From contig CALNCH010000176.1 of NCBI GenBank assembly GCA_937875245.1, positions 1 through 5,954 on the forward strand: 5,954 bases of DNA. Direction: 5' to 3'. The notes under the pieces were generated by a model. That model ran no database searches. It saw only the letters and a list, made by a program, of their open reading frames with translations, and was not told where the DNA came from. Below, one piece after another: positions 5,784 through 5,954 of this stretch. The translations under genes were made by a program, and so were the position numbers. The first letter of the stretch is position 1; every line of letters starts with the position of its first letter. This stretch comes from an uncultured Spirochaetaceae bacterium (GTDB lineage: Bacteria; Spirochaetota; Spirochaetia; Treponematales; Treponemataceae).

Positions 5784-5954
5784 TTAGTTCAATACATAGC
5801 TAATGGTTATGGTATTAGTAAAGGGTAATTCTTTTTGTGCATATTGAAGATTGAAACCGTCTTGGATTTCTAGGGGAAAAAGTTTTTCTACTAATTTTTT
5901 CGCCTCTGTATCCAAGATGTTGCTTCCAGAACTACTGATTATTTGCTGAAATTC
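5784..5954 (-). CDS. tonB: TonB-family energy transducer, C-terminal fragment
   Basis: Reading the - strand from the right edge gives 56 open codons ending in TAA at 5786-5784. The rest of the gene lies outside the window. The fragment shows the TonB C-terminal domain pattern: 'ISSSGSNILDTEAKKLVEKL-FPL' followed after a loop by a closing strand 'NTITISYVLN'. The family signature is SSG-x-x-x-LD-x-x-A, then Pro, then a terminal hydrophobic strand ending I-S-Y. TonB spans the periplasm and passes proton-motive energy from ExbB/ExbD to outer-membrane receptors for iron chelates and other ligands. Its presence implies an outer membrane, and it suits the iron locus beside it. It converges with the regulator gene with 142 nt between stops. 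Assignment rests on the short C-terminal domain alone, so a TonB-like relative is possible. Confidence 0.7.
   Translation of the reverse strand, partial: EFQQIISSSGSNILDTEAKKLVEKLFPLEIQDGFNLQYAQKELPFTNTITISYVLN

Noticed and set aside
5768..5803. AAGGAGT followed by ATG and an 11-codon open frame on the + strand
   Set aside because: The spacing between the AAGGAG and ATG is only 1 nt, the product is tiny, and it overlaps the end of the TonB-like gene on the other strand.
1..5954. CRISPR array, tRNA, rRNA, insertion sequence or attachment site
   Set aside because: I looked for regularly spaced direct repeats, tRNA-like cloverleafs, transposase motifs and terminal inverted repeats on both strands and found none that hold up by eye.

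Overview
This AT-rich window looks like part of a spirochaete chromosome, most likely a host-associated Treponema. Three things point that way. There is a surface-type beta-helix protein with 'NGGGIY' repeats, a TonB C-terminal fragment (so a double-membrane cell), and a compact Feo iron-uptake operon with a FeoB-associated Cys-rich membrane protein and a short DtxR/MntR-type regulator. The genus is an inference, not something shown by a marker gene.

Layout, left to right. (1) 3-1157 (+): the C-terminal part of a large beta-helix repeat protein that enters from outside the window, followed by a 13-bp inverted repeat. (2) 1292-2220 (+): an overlapping two-gene unit behind its own sigma-70-like promoter. 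It encodes a DUF6922-type small protein and an AbiEii-type nucleotidyltransferase, and resembles a type IV toxin-antitoxin / abortive-infection module. (3) 2277-2313: a hairpin with A- and T-tracts that can terminate transcription in both directions, between the convergent AbiEii gene and feo operon. (4) 5115 down to 2323 (-): the ferrous iron uptake operon, in the order FeoA-like, FeoA-like, FeoB, and a small FeoB-associated Cys-rich protein that appears frameshifted. (5) 5116-5269: a divergent regulatory region with a good feo promoter whose -35 box lies inside a palindrome, plus further TTAG/CTAA half-sites. (6) 5270-5641 (+): a DtxR/MntR-family metal-dependent repressor with a TTG start. 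(7) 5669-5711: tandem terminator-like hairpins. (8) 5784-5954 (-): the C-terminal end of a TonB-family energy transducer running off the right edge.

The right half reads as one metal-homeostasis locus. The regulator probably senses Fe(II) (or Mn(II)) and binds the palindromes between itself and feoA, blocking the feo promoter and perhaps its own. FeoB carries Fe(II) across the inner membrane, helped by the FeoA proteins. The neighbouring TonB would energise outer-membrane uptake. The observations most worth checking are the operator/promoter architecture, the broken feoB-associated gene, and the DUF6922-AbiEii module next to the iron locus. I found no clearly new multi-gene system.
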